DNA from: Betaproteobacteria bacterium
Lineage (GTDB): Bacteria > Pseudomonadota > Gammaproteobacteria > Burkholderiales > Burkholderiaceae_C
Length of the DNA: 64,000 bases
Direction of reading: 5' to 3'
NCBI GenBank assembly: GCA_016716535.1
Contig: JADJWD010000004.1
Coordinates: 62,001 to 126,000 of the forward strand
The first letter of the stretch is position 1, and each line of letters begins with the position of its first letter. A program made the position numbers and the translations under genes. Below, piece by piece: positions 26,686-36,268 of this stretch. The notes below the pieces were generated by a model. The model ran no database searches. It was not told the DNA's origin and worked only from the letters and a program-made list of their open reading frames with translations.

Positions 26686-26692
26686 GAAATTC

Positions 26693-27409
26693 TCACTCGC
26701 CGAGGTACGCGGCGCGCACGCGCGGGTCGGCCAGCAGCTCGTTGGCCGGGCCGCTCATCGTCACCTCGCCGGAGTCCATCACGTAGCCGCGGTCGGCCAG
26801 CGCCAGCGCGCGGCTGGCGTTCTGCTCGACGAGCAGGATCGTCGTGCCCCGCTGGTGGATGTCGTTGACGACCTCGAAGATCTTGTCGACCATGATCGGC
26901 GACAGGCCCATGCTCGGCTCGTCGAGCAGCAGCACCTTCGGCCGCGCCATCAGCGCGCGGCCCATCGCCAGCATCTGCTGCTCGCCGCCGCTCATCGTGC
27001 CGCCGAGCTGCTGAGCGCGCTCCTTCAGGCGCGGGAAGATGCCGAAGACCTTCTCGATGTCGGCGGCGATGCCGTCCTTGTCGTTGCGCACGAAGGCGCC
27101 CATCTGCAGGTTCTCGATGATGCTCATGCGCGTGAAGGTGCCGCGGCCCTCGGGCACCATCACGAGGCCCTGGCGGACGAGGTCCCAGGCGCCCTGGCCC
27201 TTGATCGGACGGCCCAGGAACTCGATGTCGCCGGCAGCCACCGGCTGGATGCCGGTGATCGCCTTCAGCGTCGTCGTCTTGCCGGCGCCGTTGGCGCCGA
27301 TCAGGCTGACGAGCTCGCCTTCGCGCACCTCGAAGCTGACGCCCTTGACGGCCTGGATGCCGCCGTAGGCGACCTTCAGCCCGTTCACCTTCAGGAATGT
27401 CTGTGCCAT
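26693..27409 (-). CDS. livF: branched-chain amino acid ABC transporter ATPase
   Basis: The second ATPase of the high-affinity branched-chain amino acid importer, 238 residues. Walker A is GANGAGKTTTLKAITG, the signature is MSGGEQQMLAMGRALMARP, and Walker B is VLLLDEPSMGLSP, followed by the switch His region LLVEQNASRALALADRGYVM that marks LivF. It starts 20 bp after the livG stop and is the last gene of livHMGF. Confidence 0.93.
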   Translation of the reverse strand: MAQTFLKVNGLKVAYGGIQAVKGVSFEVREGELVSLIGANGAGKTTTLKAITGIQPVAAGDIEFLGRPIKGQGAWDLVRQGLVMVPEGRGTFTRMSIIENLQMGAFVRNDKDGIAADIEKVFGIFPRLKERAQQLGGTMSGGEQQMLAMGRALMARPKVLLLDEPSMGLSPIMVDKIFEVVNDIHQRGTTILLVEQNASRALALADRGYVMDSGEVTMSGPANELLADPRVRAAYLGE

Positions 27410-27429
27410 GCCGTGCGTGCTCCGCCGCG

Positions 27430-28254
27430 TCAGTGGTGGCCGGCGCCGAGGTAGGCCTCGATCACCTTTTCGTTCTTCTGCACCTCGGCCGGCGTGCCTT
27501 CGGCGATCTGCCTGCCGTAGTCGAGCACGGTGACGCGGTTGCACAGGCCCATCACGAGCTTCACGTCGTGCTCGATGAGCAGGATCGTGCGGCCGTCGTG
27601 GCGGATGCGGTCGATCAGCTCGCGCAGCACCACCTTCTCGGTGGCGTTCATGCCGGCGGCGGGTTCGTCCAGCGCGATCAGCTTCGGTTCGGTGGCGAGC
27701 GCCCGCGCGATCTCGAGCCGCCGCTGGTCGCCGTAGCTCAGCGTGCGCGCGCGGTAGTCGGCGTAGCGGCCGATGCCGACGTAGTCCAGCAGCTCCTGCG
27801 CGCGCTGGGCAATGCCCGCTTCCTCGGCCTTGAACGACGCGGTGCGGAAGATCGCGCCGACGAGGCCCGACTTCGTGCGCACGTGCCGGCCGACCATCAC
27901 GTTCTCGAGCGCCGTCATCTCCGGGAACAGGCGGATGTTCTGGAACGTGCGCGCGATGCCCTGCGCGGCCACCTCGTGCACGGCGCTCGGCTCGTACGGC
28001 GCGCCGCCGAGTTCGAAGGTGCCTGCGTCGGGCGAGTACAGGCCCGTGATGACGTTGAAGAAGGTCGTCTTGCCGGCGCCGTTGGGGCCGATCAGGCCGT
28101 AGACCTCGCCGCGCCGGATGCGGATGCCGACCTCCGACAACGCCTGCAAACCGCCGAAGCGCTTGCTGACGCCTTGCACGTTCAGCACCGGCGGGGCGGC
28201 CGCGTCGGTGGGCGTGGTCCCTTTGGTGTCGGGCATGGTGGTGGTGCTCGCCAC
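27430..28254 (-). CDS. livG: branched-chain amino acid ABC transporter ATPase
   Basis: The first ATPase of the importer, 274 residues. An N-terminal extension of about 25 residues precedes LNVQGVSKRFGGLQALSEVG. Walker A is GPNGAGKTTFFNVITGLY, the signature is LSYGDQRRLEIARALATEP, and Walker B is LIALDEPAAGMNATE, with the LivG-typical C-terminus VLDYGRQIAEGTPAEVQKNE and EAYLGAGHH. It begins 3 bp after livM ends, indicating translational coupling. Confidence 0.93.
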   Translation of the reverse strand: MASTTTMPDTKGTTPTDAAAPPVLNVQGVSKRFGGLQALSEVGIRIRRGEVYGLIGPNGAGKTTFFNVITGLYSPDAGTFELGGAPYEPSAVHEVAAQGIARTFQNIRLFPEMTALENVMVGRHVRTKSGLVGAIFRTASFKAEEAGIAQRAQELLDYVGIGRYADYRARTLSYGDQRRLEIARALATEPKLIALDEPAAGMNATEKVVLRELIDRIRHDGRTILLIEHDVKLVMGLCNRVTVLDYGRQIAEGTPAEVQKNEKVIEAYLGAGHH

Positions 28255-28257
28255 GGC

Positions 28258-29349
28258 TCAAGCCCCCTGCTTGCCGGCCGGCGCCGGCGCGGCCTTTCCG
28301 TGCTCCGGCGATGGCCACAGCCCGCGCGGGCGCAACAGCATGATCGAGATCATCGCCAGCGCGATCAGCAACTGGCGCAGGATCGAGGCATCGAGCCGCC
28401 CGTCGGTCATCTGCTGCAGCGGCCCGGCCACGTAGCGCAGGACCTCGGGCAGCGCGGCCAGCAGCAGCGCGCCGAGCACGACGCCGGGCAGGTGGCCCAT
28501 GCCGCCGAGCACGACCATCGCGACGATCATGATGCTCTCCATCAGGCTGAACGACTCGGGCGAGACGAAGCCCTGGAACGACGCGAACATCGCGCCCGAG
28601 ACGCCGCCGAACGTGGCGCCCATGCCGAACGCCAGCAGCTTCATGTTGCGCGTGTTGATGCCCATCGCCTTGGCCGCGACCTCGTCCTCGCGGATCGCCA
28701 TCCACGCGCGGCCGATGCGCGACAGCTCGAGCCGGTGGCAGATGACGACACTGCCCACGACGAGCGTGAGGAACAGCCAGTAGTACATCGTCACCGGCGC
28801 GACCTCGAAGCCGCCCACTTCCCAGGGCCGGCCGAGGTTCACGCCGAGGACGTGGAACGCGTCGATGCGGTCCAGCCCGCGCGGCCCGTTGGTGATGTTG
28901 ACCGGGTGCTCGAGGTTGTTCATGAACACGCGGATGATCTCGCCGAAGCCGAGCGTGACGATGGCCAGGTAGTCGCCGCGCAGCTTGAGCACCGGCAGCC
29001 CGAGCAGCACGCCGGCAAACGCCGCCAGCGCCGCGGCGAGCGGGATGACGAGCAGCACCGGCGTGTGCAGGCCGTTCGGGAACATCGCCGCGAAGGCCTC
29101 GAAGTTCTCGGTGAGGTGCGGGCTCGCCAGCAGCGCGTACATGTACGCGCCCACCGCATAGAAGGCGACGAAGCCGAGGTCCAAGAGGCCCGCGTAGCCG
29201 ACGACGATGTTCAGCCCCAGCGCCAGCAGCACGTACAGCAGCGCAATGGCCATGATGCGCACCCAGCCCTGGCCGATCTGCTGCACGAACAGCGGCAGCG
29301 CCATCAGCACGACGGCGGCGACGAGGAAGACGATCCACTTGTTCTTCAT
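28258..29349 (-). CDS. livM: branched-chain amino acid ABC transporter permease
   Basis: An inner-membrane permease of 363 residues with about nine to ten hydrophobic segments. The conserved core GLNIVVGYAGLLDLGFVAFY is near residue 50, and the cytoplasmic coupling region RIGRAWMAIREDEVAAKAMG near residue 210 contacts the ATPase. The ATG at 29349 (MKNKWIVFLVAAV) gives a normal N-terminal helix; an upstream alternative adds 13 polar residues. Confidence 0.92.
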   Translation of the reverse strand: MKNKWIVFLVAAVVLMALPLFVQQIGQGWVRIMAIALLYVLLALGLNIVVGYAGLLDLGFVAFYAVGAYMYALLASPHLTENFEAFAAMFPNGLHTPVLLVIPLAAALAAFAGVLLGLPVLKLRGDYLAIVTLGFGEIIRVFMNNLEHPVNITNGPRGLDRIDAFHVLGVNLGRPWEVGGFEVAPVTMYYWLFLTLVVGSVVICHRLELSRIGRAWMAIREDEVAAKAMGINTRNMKLLAFGMGATFGGVSGAMFASFQGFVSPESFSLMESIMIVAMVVLGGMGHLPGVVLGALLLAALPEVLRYVAGPLQQMTDGRLDASILRQLLIALAMISIMLLRPRGLWPSPEHGKAAPAPAGKQGA

Positions 29350-29368
29350 GGGAGGCACCTCCGTCGCC

Positions 29369-30292
29369 TCAGGCGCGGTCGGCGACACGTTCGCCGAGCA
29401 GGCCCGCGGGCCGCAGTGTCAGCACGAGCACCAGCGCCGCGAACGCGAACACGTCGGCGTAGTGGCTGCCGAAAACGCCGCCGGTGAGGTCGCCGAGATA
29501 GCCGGCGCCGAGCGCCTCGATCAGGCCGAGTGAGATGCCGCCGACCACCGCGCCGGCGAGGTTGCCGATGCCGCCCAGCACCGCGGCGGTGAACGCCTTC
29601 AGCCCCGGCAGGAAGCCCATCGCGTGCTGCACGGTGCCGTAGTTGGCGGCCCACATCACGCCGGCCACCGCGGCGAGCGCCGCGCCGATGATGAACGTGG
29701 CGCTGATCACCATGTCGGGCTTGACGCCCATCAGCGCCGCGACGCGCGGGTTCTCGGCCGTGGCGCGCATCGCGCGGCCGAGCTTCGTGCGGTTCACGAG
29801 CCACATCAGCACCGCCAGGATGGCGGTGGTCAGGCCGAGGATCATGATCTGCGTGATGCTGATCACCGGGCCGCCGAGGTCGATCGGGTCGTTGGGCAGC
29901 AGCGCCGGATACGGCTTCGGGTTCGGCTTCCAGATGATCATCGCGATCGTCTGCAGCAGCAGGCTCATGCCCATCGCGGTGATCAGCGGCGCCAGGCGCG
30001 GCGCGTTGCGCAGCGGCCGGTAGGCGAGCTTCTCGATCGCGAAGTTCAGCGCCGCGCAGACGACGATCGCGCAGACGAGCGCGATCAGCAGCAGCAGCCA
30101 GCCCGGCAGGCCCGCGCCTTGCAGCGCGGTGATGACCGTCCAGCTCGTCAGCGCGCCGACCATCAGCACCTCACCGTGCGCGAAGTTGATGAGGTTGATG
30201 ATGCCGTAGACCATCGTGTAGCCCAGCGCCACCAGCGCGTACATGCTGCCGAGCACCAGACCGTTGATGATCTGCTGCAGAAAGATATCCAT
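29369..30292 (-). CDS. livH: branched-chain amino acid ABC transporter permease
   Basis: The first gene of the liv transport operon, a 307-residue permease. The N-terminus MDIFLQQIINGLVLGSMYAL and the segment YGIINLINFAHGEVLMVGAL are LivH hallmarks. The coupling loop is LGRAMRATAENPRVAALMGV. About eight membrane segments are visible. The ATG at 30292 matches the family, and the roughly 240 bp upstream should hold the promoter. The binding protein gene livK lies about 8.5 kb away. Confidence 0.92.
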   Translation of the reverse strand: MDIFLQQIINGLVLGSMYALVALGYTMVYGIINLINFAHGEVLMVGALTSWTVITALQGAGLPGWLLLLIALVCAIVVCAALNFAIEKLAYRPLRNAPRLAPLITAMGMSLLLQTIAMIIWKPNPKPYPALLPNDPIDLGGPVISITQIMILGLTTAILAVLMWLVNRTKLGRAMRATAENPRVAALMGVKPDMVISATFIIGAALAAVAGVMWAANYGTVQHAMGFLPGLKAFTAAVLGGIGNLAGAVVGGISLGLIEALGAGYLGDLTGGVFGSHYADVFAFAALVLVLTLRPAGLLGERVADRA

Positions 30293-30530
30293 GCGGGGGT
30301 TCTCCTCGGCGCGTGCGGCGTGCAAGTGCCGCCGCACAGCGCTCTGTCTCGTCGTTCCGCGTCGGGCCGCGCGGCGGGCGCTCTTTCGATGCGCGCGCCG
30401 GCCGCCGGTGACCCGGGGTCGGCGATTCTAGGCAGCGGGTCGGGCGACCCGGGGGTGGGCTTCCCCGCTTGCCGGCGAGGGGCCCGGGCGGCGTGACGAC
30501 CGGTCGGTGACCGCCGGCCTGATCGGCGCT

Positions 30531-31646
30531 TCAGTGCAGCACGCTGCGCGCGTCGGCCACCGGCAGGCCGAGCGCCTCGCCGACGGCCGCGTAGGTCAGC
30601 TGCCCGTCGTGCACGTTCAGGCCCGCGAGCAGGTGCGGATCGTCGGCGCAGGCGCGGCGCCAGCCCTTGCCCGCCAGCGCCAGCGTGAACGGCAGCGTCG
30701 CGTTGTTCAGCGCCCAGGTCGACGTGCGCGGCACGCCGCCGGGCATGTTGGCGACGCAGTAGTGCACGACGCCGTCGACGACGTAGGTCGGCTCGGCGTG
30801 CGTCGTCGGCCGCGAGGTCTCGAAGCAGCCGCCCTGGTCGATCGCCACGTCGACGAGCACGGCCCCGGGCTGCATGCGCGCGACCTGCGCGCGCGTGAGC
30901 AGCTTCGGCGCCGCCGCACCGGGCACGAGCACGGCGCCGATCACGAGGTCGGCGCCGAGCACCGCCTGCTCCACTTCGGCGCCCGAGGCGTAGAGCAGCT
31001 TCACGCGGCCGCCGAACAGATCGTCCAGCTCGCGCAGCCGCGCCAGGCTCCTGTCGAGGATGCTCACTTCGGCGCCGAGGCCCACGGCCATCTTCGCCGC
31101 ATGCGTGCCGACGACGCCGCCGCCGAGCACGACGACCCGGCCCGGCGCGACGCCGGGGACGCCGCCGAGCAGCACGCCGCGGCCGCCATTCGGTCTTTGA
31201 AGCGCGACGGCCCCGACCTGCACCGCCATGCGGCCGGCGACTTCGCTCATCGGCGCCAGCAGCGGCAGCCGGCCGCGCGCATCGGTGATCGTCTCGTAGG
31301 CGATCGCCGTGCAGCCCGAGGCGATGAGGCCGCGCGTCTGCGCCTCGTCGGGCGCCAGGTGCAGGTAGGCGAAGAGCACCTGGCCGCGGCGCAGCATCGC
31401 GAGCTCGCCGGGCTGCGGCTCCTTGACCTTGACGATCAGTTCGGCCTCGGCGAACACCGCCGCCGCGTCGGGCACGAGGCGCGCGCCGGCGGCCTGGTAC
31501 TGCGCGTCGTCGCTGCCGATCCCCGCGCCGGTGCCGGCCTGCACCAGCACCTCGTGGCCGTGGCGCACCAGTTCCTGCACGGCCGGCGGCGTCAGGCCGG
31601 CGCGGTTTTCTTGCGGCTTGATCTCCTTGGGCACACCGATTCTCAC
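30531..31646 (-). CDS. ald: alanine dehydrogenase
   Basis: NAD-dependent interconversion of L-alanine and pyruvate plus ammonia, 371 residues. The N-terminus RIGVPKEIKPQENRAGLTP carries the pyruvate-binding Arg and Lys region, EAELIVKVKEPQPGE is family-typical, and the Rossmann motif is VVVLGGGVVGTHAAKMAVGL. The start is GTG at 31646, preceded by GGGAGAG on the minus strand at good spacing; no ATG fits the conserved N-terminus. It could be regulated with amino-acid uptake, since livHMGF follows downstream on the same strand. Confidence 0.92.
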   Translation of the reverse strand: MRIGVPKEIKPQENRAGLTPPAVQELVRHGHEVLVQAGTGAGIGSDDAQYQAAGARLVPDAAAVFAEAELIVKVKEPQPGELAMLRRGQVLFAYLHLAPDEAQTRGLIASGCTAIAYETITDARGRLPLLAPMSEVAGRMAVQVGAVALQRPNGGRGVLLGGVPGVAPGRVVVLGGGVVGTHAAKMAVGLGAEVSILDRSLARLRELDDLFGGRVKLLYASGAEVEQAVLGADLVIGAVLVPGAAAPKLLTRAQVARMQPGAVLVDVAIDQGGCFETSRPTTHAEPTYVVDGVVHYCVANMPGGVPRTSTWALNNATLPFTLALAGKGWRRACADDPHLLAGLNVHDGQLTYAAVGEALGLPVADARSVLH

Positions 31647-31713
31647 GAGGCTCTCCCTTCCTTCTTCGGCAATCGCGCAGAGTTCGTCGAAGCGCCAGGC
31701 GTTCGGAACGGGC

Positions 31714-33126
31714 TCAGGGCTCGGCCGGCCTCTCGCCGCCCACGCCACCCTCTCCGCTCGCCCCACCCTCCCGCACCGCCCGATTCGCCTCGCGCAGCCG
31801 CGCCAGTTTCTCGGCGATGCGCGCTTCGAGGCCGCGGTCGGTCGGCTCGTAGAAGGTGACGTCGGCCATGCCGTCGGGCAGGTAGCGTTCGCCGGCGGCG
31901 AAGGCGCCGGCCTCGTCGTGGGCATAGCGGTAGCCCGCGCCGTGGCCGAGGCTCTTCATCAGCCGCGTCGGTGCGTTGCGCAGCCGCGCGGGCACCGGGC
32001 GCGAGCTGTCCTCGCGCACGTGCGCGCGCGCCGCGTTCCAGGCGGTGTAGACGGCGTTGCTCTTTGCCGCGACGGCGAGGTACACCACTGCCTCGGCGAG
32101 CGCCAGTTCGCCTTCGGGCGAGCCGAGGCGTTCGTAGACCTCGGCGGCGTCCAGCGCCAGGCGCAGTGCGCGCGGGTCCGCGAGGCCCACGTCTTCGCAG
32201 GCCATGCGCACAATGCGCCGCGCCAGGTAGCGCGGATCGGCGCCGCCGTCGAGCATGCGCGCGAACCAGTACAGCGCCGCGTCGGGATCGGAGCCGCGCA
32301 CCGACTTGTGCAGCGCCGAGATCGTGTCGTAGAAGAAGTCGCCGCCCTTGTCGTAGCGGCGGTGCATCTGGCCGAGCGTGCGCTCGAGCAGCGGCTCGGC
32401 GATCTCCGCCACGCCCTCGGCCTTGGCCGCCGCGGCGACGTTTTCGTAGGCGTTGAGCAGCCGGCGCGCGTCGCCGTCGGCGTGCGCGAGCAGCCGCTCG
32501 GCCGCCGCGGCCGCGAGCGGCGGCGCGCCGAGCAGCACCTGCGCGCGGCCGAGCAACTCGCGCAGGTCGTCGGCCTCGAGCGGCTCGAGCACATGCACCG
32601 CGGCGCGCGACAACAGCGCCGAGTTGACCTCGAACGACGGGTTCTCGGTCGTCGCGCCGATGAAGCTGAACAGGCCCGACTCCACGTGCGGCAGGAAGGC
32701 GTCCTGCTGCGCCTTGTTGAAGCGGTGCACCTCGTCGACGAAGACGATCGTCGCGCGGCCCTGCGCGCGCCAGGCGCGTGCCTGCTCGACCGCCTCGCGG
32801 ATCTCCTTCACGCCGGCGAGCACCGCGGAGAGCACGATCAACTGCGCGCCGCTGCCGGCGGCGAGCAGCCGCGCCAGCGTCGTCTTGCCCACACCCGGCG
32901 GGCCCCACAGGATCATCGACGGCAGCCGCGGCGCCGCGGCTGCCAGCGCGAGCGGACGGCCGGGCGAAAGCAGGTGCTGCTGGCCGACCACCTGCGCCAG
33001 CGTGCGTGGGCGCAGCCGCTCGGCCAGCGGCGCATTCGGATCGCGGGCAGGCGGCGGCAGCGCGGCCGTGCCTTCATCAGGCGGCAGCAGCGAGGCTTGG
33101 GCAGCGTCGGAAGCGGGGGCGGTCAT
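31714..33126 (-). CDS. rarA: replication-associated recombination ATPase
   Basis: MgsA/RarA AAA+ ATPase acting at stalled replication forks, 470 residues. It opens with LAERLRPRTLAQVVGQQHLL. Walker A is WGPPGVGKTTLARLLAAGSG, Walker B is IVFVDEVHRFNKAQQDAFLP, and sensor 1 is FIGATTENPSFEVN. The C-terminal tetramerisation region includes GGDFFYDTISALHKSVRGSD. It is the third gene of the ftsK-lolA-rarA string. Confidence 0.94.
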   Translation of the reverse strand: MTAPASDAAQASLLPPDEGTAALPPPARDPNAPLAERLRPRTLAQVVGQQHLLSPGRPLALAAAAPRLPSMILWGPPGVGKTTLARLLAAGSGAQLIVLSAVLAGVKEIREAVEQARAWRAQGRATIVFVDEVHRFNKAQQDAFLPHVESGLFSFIGATTENPSFEVNSALLSRAAVHVLEPLEADDLRELLGRAQVLLGAPPLAAAAAERLLAHADGDARRLLNAYENVAAAAKAEGVAEIAEPLLERTLGQMHRRYDKGGDFFYDTISALHKSVRGSDPDAALYWFARMLDGGADPRYLARRIVRMACEDVGLADPRALRLALDAAEVYERLGSPEGELALAEAVVYLAVAAKSNAVYTAWNAARAHVREDSSRPVPARLRNAPTRLMKSLGHGAGYRYAHDEAGAFAAGERYLPDGMADVTFYEPTDRGLEARIAEKLARLREANRAVREGGASGEGGVGGERPAEP

Positions 33127-33168
33127 CGCTGGGCGGGCGGCGCGCGGCGCTGCGCGGTAGCCGCGAGG

Positions 33169-33819
33169 CTACTGCTCGACGACTTCGGCGCCGGCCGGCG
33201 GCACGAAGCGGAAGCGCTCGGGCGCGGGCAGCGCCGCCGCGCCGGTGGCCCAGCCGCTGAACTGCAGCAAAGAGCGTTGGCCGAAGTTGTCGACGATCTC
33301 CACCGCCGCCAGTTCCTTGCCCTTGAAGCCGACGCGGATCGCCTGGAAGGTGGCGCCCTCCTTCGCCTTCGGCGTCGCCTTCACCCATTCAAGGCCGTCG
33401 CGCGCGCCGTCGGCGGCGAGCTGGAAGTCCTGCTCGGGCGCCGCGCCGGCGAGCAGCGCCGCCGGCGTCTGGCCGAGCGCACGCGAGAGCGGGCGGGAAC
33501 TCGCCTGGTTCAGGTCGGGGTCGTGGATCCACACCTTCTGGCCGTCGGCGACGATCGTCTGCTCGAACGGCTTCGCGTAGGCAAAGCGGAAGCGGTTGGG
33601 GCGCAGGAACGCGAAGGTGCCGCTCGAGACCTTGCGGCGGCTGCCGTCGGCGGAAGTGACCGTCTGCGTGAACGTGGCCTCGCCGCCCTTCACCTCGCGC
33701 GCGAACTCGCGCAGGCGGTCGACGGCGTCGGCGTGGGCAGCGGCCGATGCCAGCGAGAGCGTGGCCGCCAGCCAGGCCGCGGCCGGCAGGCGCAACAAGG
33801 CGTCGCGGCGTCGGGTCAT
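33169..33819 (-). CDS. lolA: outer-membrane lipoprotein carrier LolA
   Basis: A periplasmic chaperone carrying lipoproteins from LolCDE to LolB, 216 residues. The signal peptide (RLPAAAWLAATLSLASAAAHA) precedes DAVDRLREFAREVKGGEATF. The hydrophobic-cavity motifs RFRFAYAKPFEQTIVADGQK and VWIHDPDLNQASSR are characteristic. An in-frame ATG at 33828 would add three residues. It lies between ftsK and rarA on the same strand, the usual betaproteobacterial order. Confidence 0.92.
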   Translation of the reverse strand: MTRRRDALLRLPAAAWLAATLSLASAAAHADAVDRLREFAREVKGGEATFTQTVTSADGSRRKVSSGTFAFLRPNRFRFAYAKPFEQTIVADGQKVWIHDPDLNQASSRPLSRALGQTPAALLAGAAPEQDFQLAADGARDGLEWVKATPKAKEGATFQAIRVGFKGKELAAVEIVDNFGQRSLLQFSGWATGAAALPAPERFRFVPPAGAEVVEQ

Positions 33820-33874
33820 CGGAAGCATCTGTGTGCGGGCGAATAGCGCCTCATGCTGCGCTCCATCTCGCGCT

Positions 33875-36208
33875 TCACTCCTCGCGCTTGGGCACGAGGA
33901 TGTCGCGGTTGCCGTTGGTGGCCATCGCCGATACGAGTCCGCTTCGCTCCATCTGTTCCAGCAAACGCGCGGCGCGGTTGTAACCGATGCGCAGGTGCCG
34001 CTGCACGAGCGAGATCGAGGCGCGGCGGTGCTGCAGCACCACCTCGACCGCCTGGTCGTACATCGGGTCGCTCTCGCCTTCGCCGCTGCCGCCTTCACCA
34101 GCACCGCCGCCCGTCTCGTCGCCATCGAGCACGCCGCCTTCGAGGATGCCCTCGATGTAGTTCGGCTCGCCGTGCGCCTTCAGGTACTCGACGACGCGGT
34201 GCACCTCCTCGTCGCTGACGAAGGCGCCGTGCACGCGCACCGGCATGCCGGTGCCCGAGGCGAGATAGAGCATGTCGCCCTGGCCGAGCAGCGCCTCGGC
34301 GCCCATCTGGTCGAGGATCGTGCGGCTGTCGATCTTGCTCGCGACCTGGAAGCTCAGGCGCGTCGGAATGTTGGCCTTGATGAGACCGGTGATCACGTCG
34401 ACGCTCGGCCGCTGCGTCGCGAGAACCAGGTGGATGCCGGCGGCGCGCGCCTTCTGCGCCAGGCGGGCGATCAGCTCCTCGATCTTCTTGCCGATGACCA
34501 TCATCAGGTCGGCCAGCTCGTCGATGATGACGACGATCTGCGGCAGCCGCTCCAGCGGCTCGGGCGCGTCGGGCGTCAGGCTGAACGGGTTGCCGAGCGG
34601 CTGCCCGGCCTCGACGGCGTCGGCCACCTTGCGGTTGTAGCCCGACAGGTTGCGCACGCCGAGCTTGCTCATCAGCTTGTAGCGCCGCTCCATCTCGCCG
34701 ACACACCAGGCCAGCGCGTTGGCCGCCTGCTTCATGTCGGTGACCACCGGCGCCAGGAGGTGCGGGATGCCCTCGTAGACGCTCATCTCGAGCATCTTCG
34801 GGTCGATGAGGATCAGGCGCACGTCGCGCGCCTCGGCCTTGTAGAGCAGGCTGAGGATCATCGCGTTGATGCCGACACTCTTGCCCGAACCGGTGGTGCC
34901 GGCAACCAGGCAGTGCGGCATCTTCGCGAGGTCGGCGACGACCGGGTTGCCGACGATGTCCTTGCCGAGCCCGATCGTCAGCAGCGACGGGCTCGCGTTG
35001 TAGACCTCGCTGCCGAGGATCTCCGACAGGCGGATCGCCTGCCGGCGCGCGTTGGGCAGTTCGAGCGCCATCGTCGTCTTGCCGGGCACGACCTCGACGA
35101 CGCGGATGCTGACCAGCGACAGCGAGCGCGCGAGGTCGCGCGCCAGGTTGACGATCTGCGCGCCTTTCACGCCGGTGGCGGGCTCGATCTCGTAGCGCGT
35201 GATCACCGGCCCCGGCGACGCGGCGACGACGTGCACCTCGACGCCGAAGTCGCGCAGCTTCTTCTCGATGAGCCGCGAGGTCATTTCCAGCGACTCGGCG
35301 GTCACCGACGGCTCGCGGCCGGCGGCCGGGACGGCGTCGAGCAGGTCCACCTGCGGCAGCTTGTTGTCGGCGAGTTCGGCGAACAGCGGCTGCTGGCGCT
35401 CGCGCGCGACGCGCTGCGACTTCGGGATTTCGGGCGCAGGCGGGGCGATGACCAGCGGCGCGGGCTCCGCGTCCTCGCGGCGCTTTTCGACCTCGACCTG
35501 CTGCTCGCGCTCGCGCGCGGCCATCTCGCCGAGGCGCCGGTCCTCGGCCTGCTCGCGCCGGCCCTGCAGGCGCTCGCGCAGCGCGTCGAAGCGCCGGCCG
35601 ATCGTCTCGGCCACGCCGAGCCACGAGAAACGCAGCGCCATCGACGCACCGGCCACGCCGAGCGCGATCCACAACACGCCCGATCCCGCAAAGCCGAGCC
35701 AGCGCATCGACAGCGGCCCGAGCGCCCAGCCGAGCACGCCGCCGGCGTGGCCGTTCAGATGCGCTTCGAAGCGATAAAGGCGCGTCCACTCGAGCGCGCA
35801 ACTTGCCGCCAGCAGCAGCACGAGCCCGAGCCAGAAGCGCCAGCGTGGCGTGACGGGCGCCGGCGCGTCGTGCCGCAGCACGGCGGCCAGCGACGACAGC
35901 CACGCACGCAGCCCCACCGGCAGCAGCCACCAGCAGGAAAAGCCGAAGAGGAAGTAGGCGAGGTCGGCGACGCGCGCGCCGAGCACGCCGACGCGGTTTT
36001 GCACTGCCTCGCTGCCGCCCGATGTGGTGAAGGCCGGATCGGCGGCGTCGTGCGTGACCATCGCCAGCAACCACAGCAGCCAGGCGAGGCCGCCGACGAA
36101 GAGCCACGCCTTGCGCCGCCAGGGCACCGAAGGCGCGGCCGCGCGAGCCGACGCCGCAACGGACTCGCCGGCGCCTTCACCTCGCAGGGAACCCAGCGGA
36201 AAGCTCAT
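33875..36208 (-). CDS. ftsK: DNA translocase FtsK
   Basis: A membrane-anchored motor that pumps DNA at the division septum for chromosome dimer resolution, 777 residues. About four membrane segments lie in residues 35-190. A charged, Glu/Arg-rich linker follows (residues 200-260), then the motor with Walker A VAGTTGSGKSVGINAMILSL and Walker B RLILIDPKMLEMSVYEG. The C-terminal gamma domain (DQAVEVVLQHRRASISLVQR) recognises KOPS DNA. The short linker is typical of SpoIIIE-sized proteobacterial FtsK. Confidence 0.95.
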   Translation of the reverse strand: MSFPLGSLRGEGAGESVAASARAAAPSVPWRRKAWLFVGGLAWLLWLLAMVTHDAADPAFTTSGGSEAVQNRVGVLGARVADLAYFLFGFSCWWLLPVGLRAWLSSLAAVLRHDAPAPVTPRWRFWLGLVLLLAASCALEWTRLYRFEAHLNGHAGGVLGWALGPLSMRWLGFAGSGVLWIALGVAGASMALRFSWLGVAETIGRRFDALRERLQGRREQAEDRRLGEMAAREREQQVEVEKRREDAEPAPLVIAPPAPEIPKSQRVARERQQPLFAELADNKLPQVDLLDAVPAAGREPSVTAESLEMTSRLIEKKLRDFGVEVHVVAASPGPVITRYEIEPATGVKGAQIVNLARDLARSLSLVSIRVVEVVPGKTTMALELPNARRQAIRLSEILGSEVYNASPSLLTIGLGKDIVGNPVVADLAKMPHCLVAGTTGSGKSVGINAMILSLLYKAEARDVRLILIDPKMLEMSVYEGIPHLLAPVVTDMKQAANALAWCVGEMERRYKLMSKLGVRNLSGYNRKVADAVEAGQPLGNPFSLTPDAPEPLERLPQIVVIIDELADLMMVIGKKIEELIARLAQKARAAGIHLVLATQRPSVDVITGLIKANIPTRLSFQVASKIDSRTILDQMGAEALLGQGDMLYLASGTGMPVRVHGAFVSDEEVHRVVEYLKAHGEPNYIEGILEGGVLDGDETGGGAGEGGSGEGESDPMYDQAVEVVLQHRRASISLVQRHLRIGYNRAARLLEQMERSGLVSAMATNGNRDILVPKREE

Positions 36209-36268
36209 CGGCGCATTGTGCCGTCAGGGCCCGGGGCAGACCCGCGGCCCCGCGGCACGGGCGCGCGC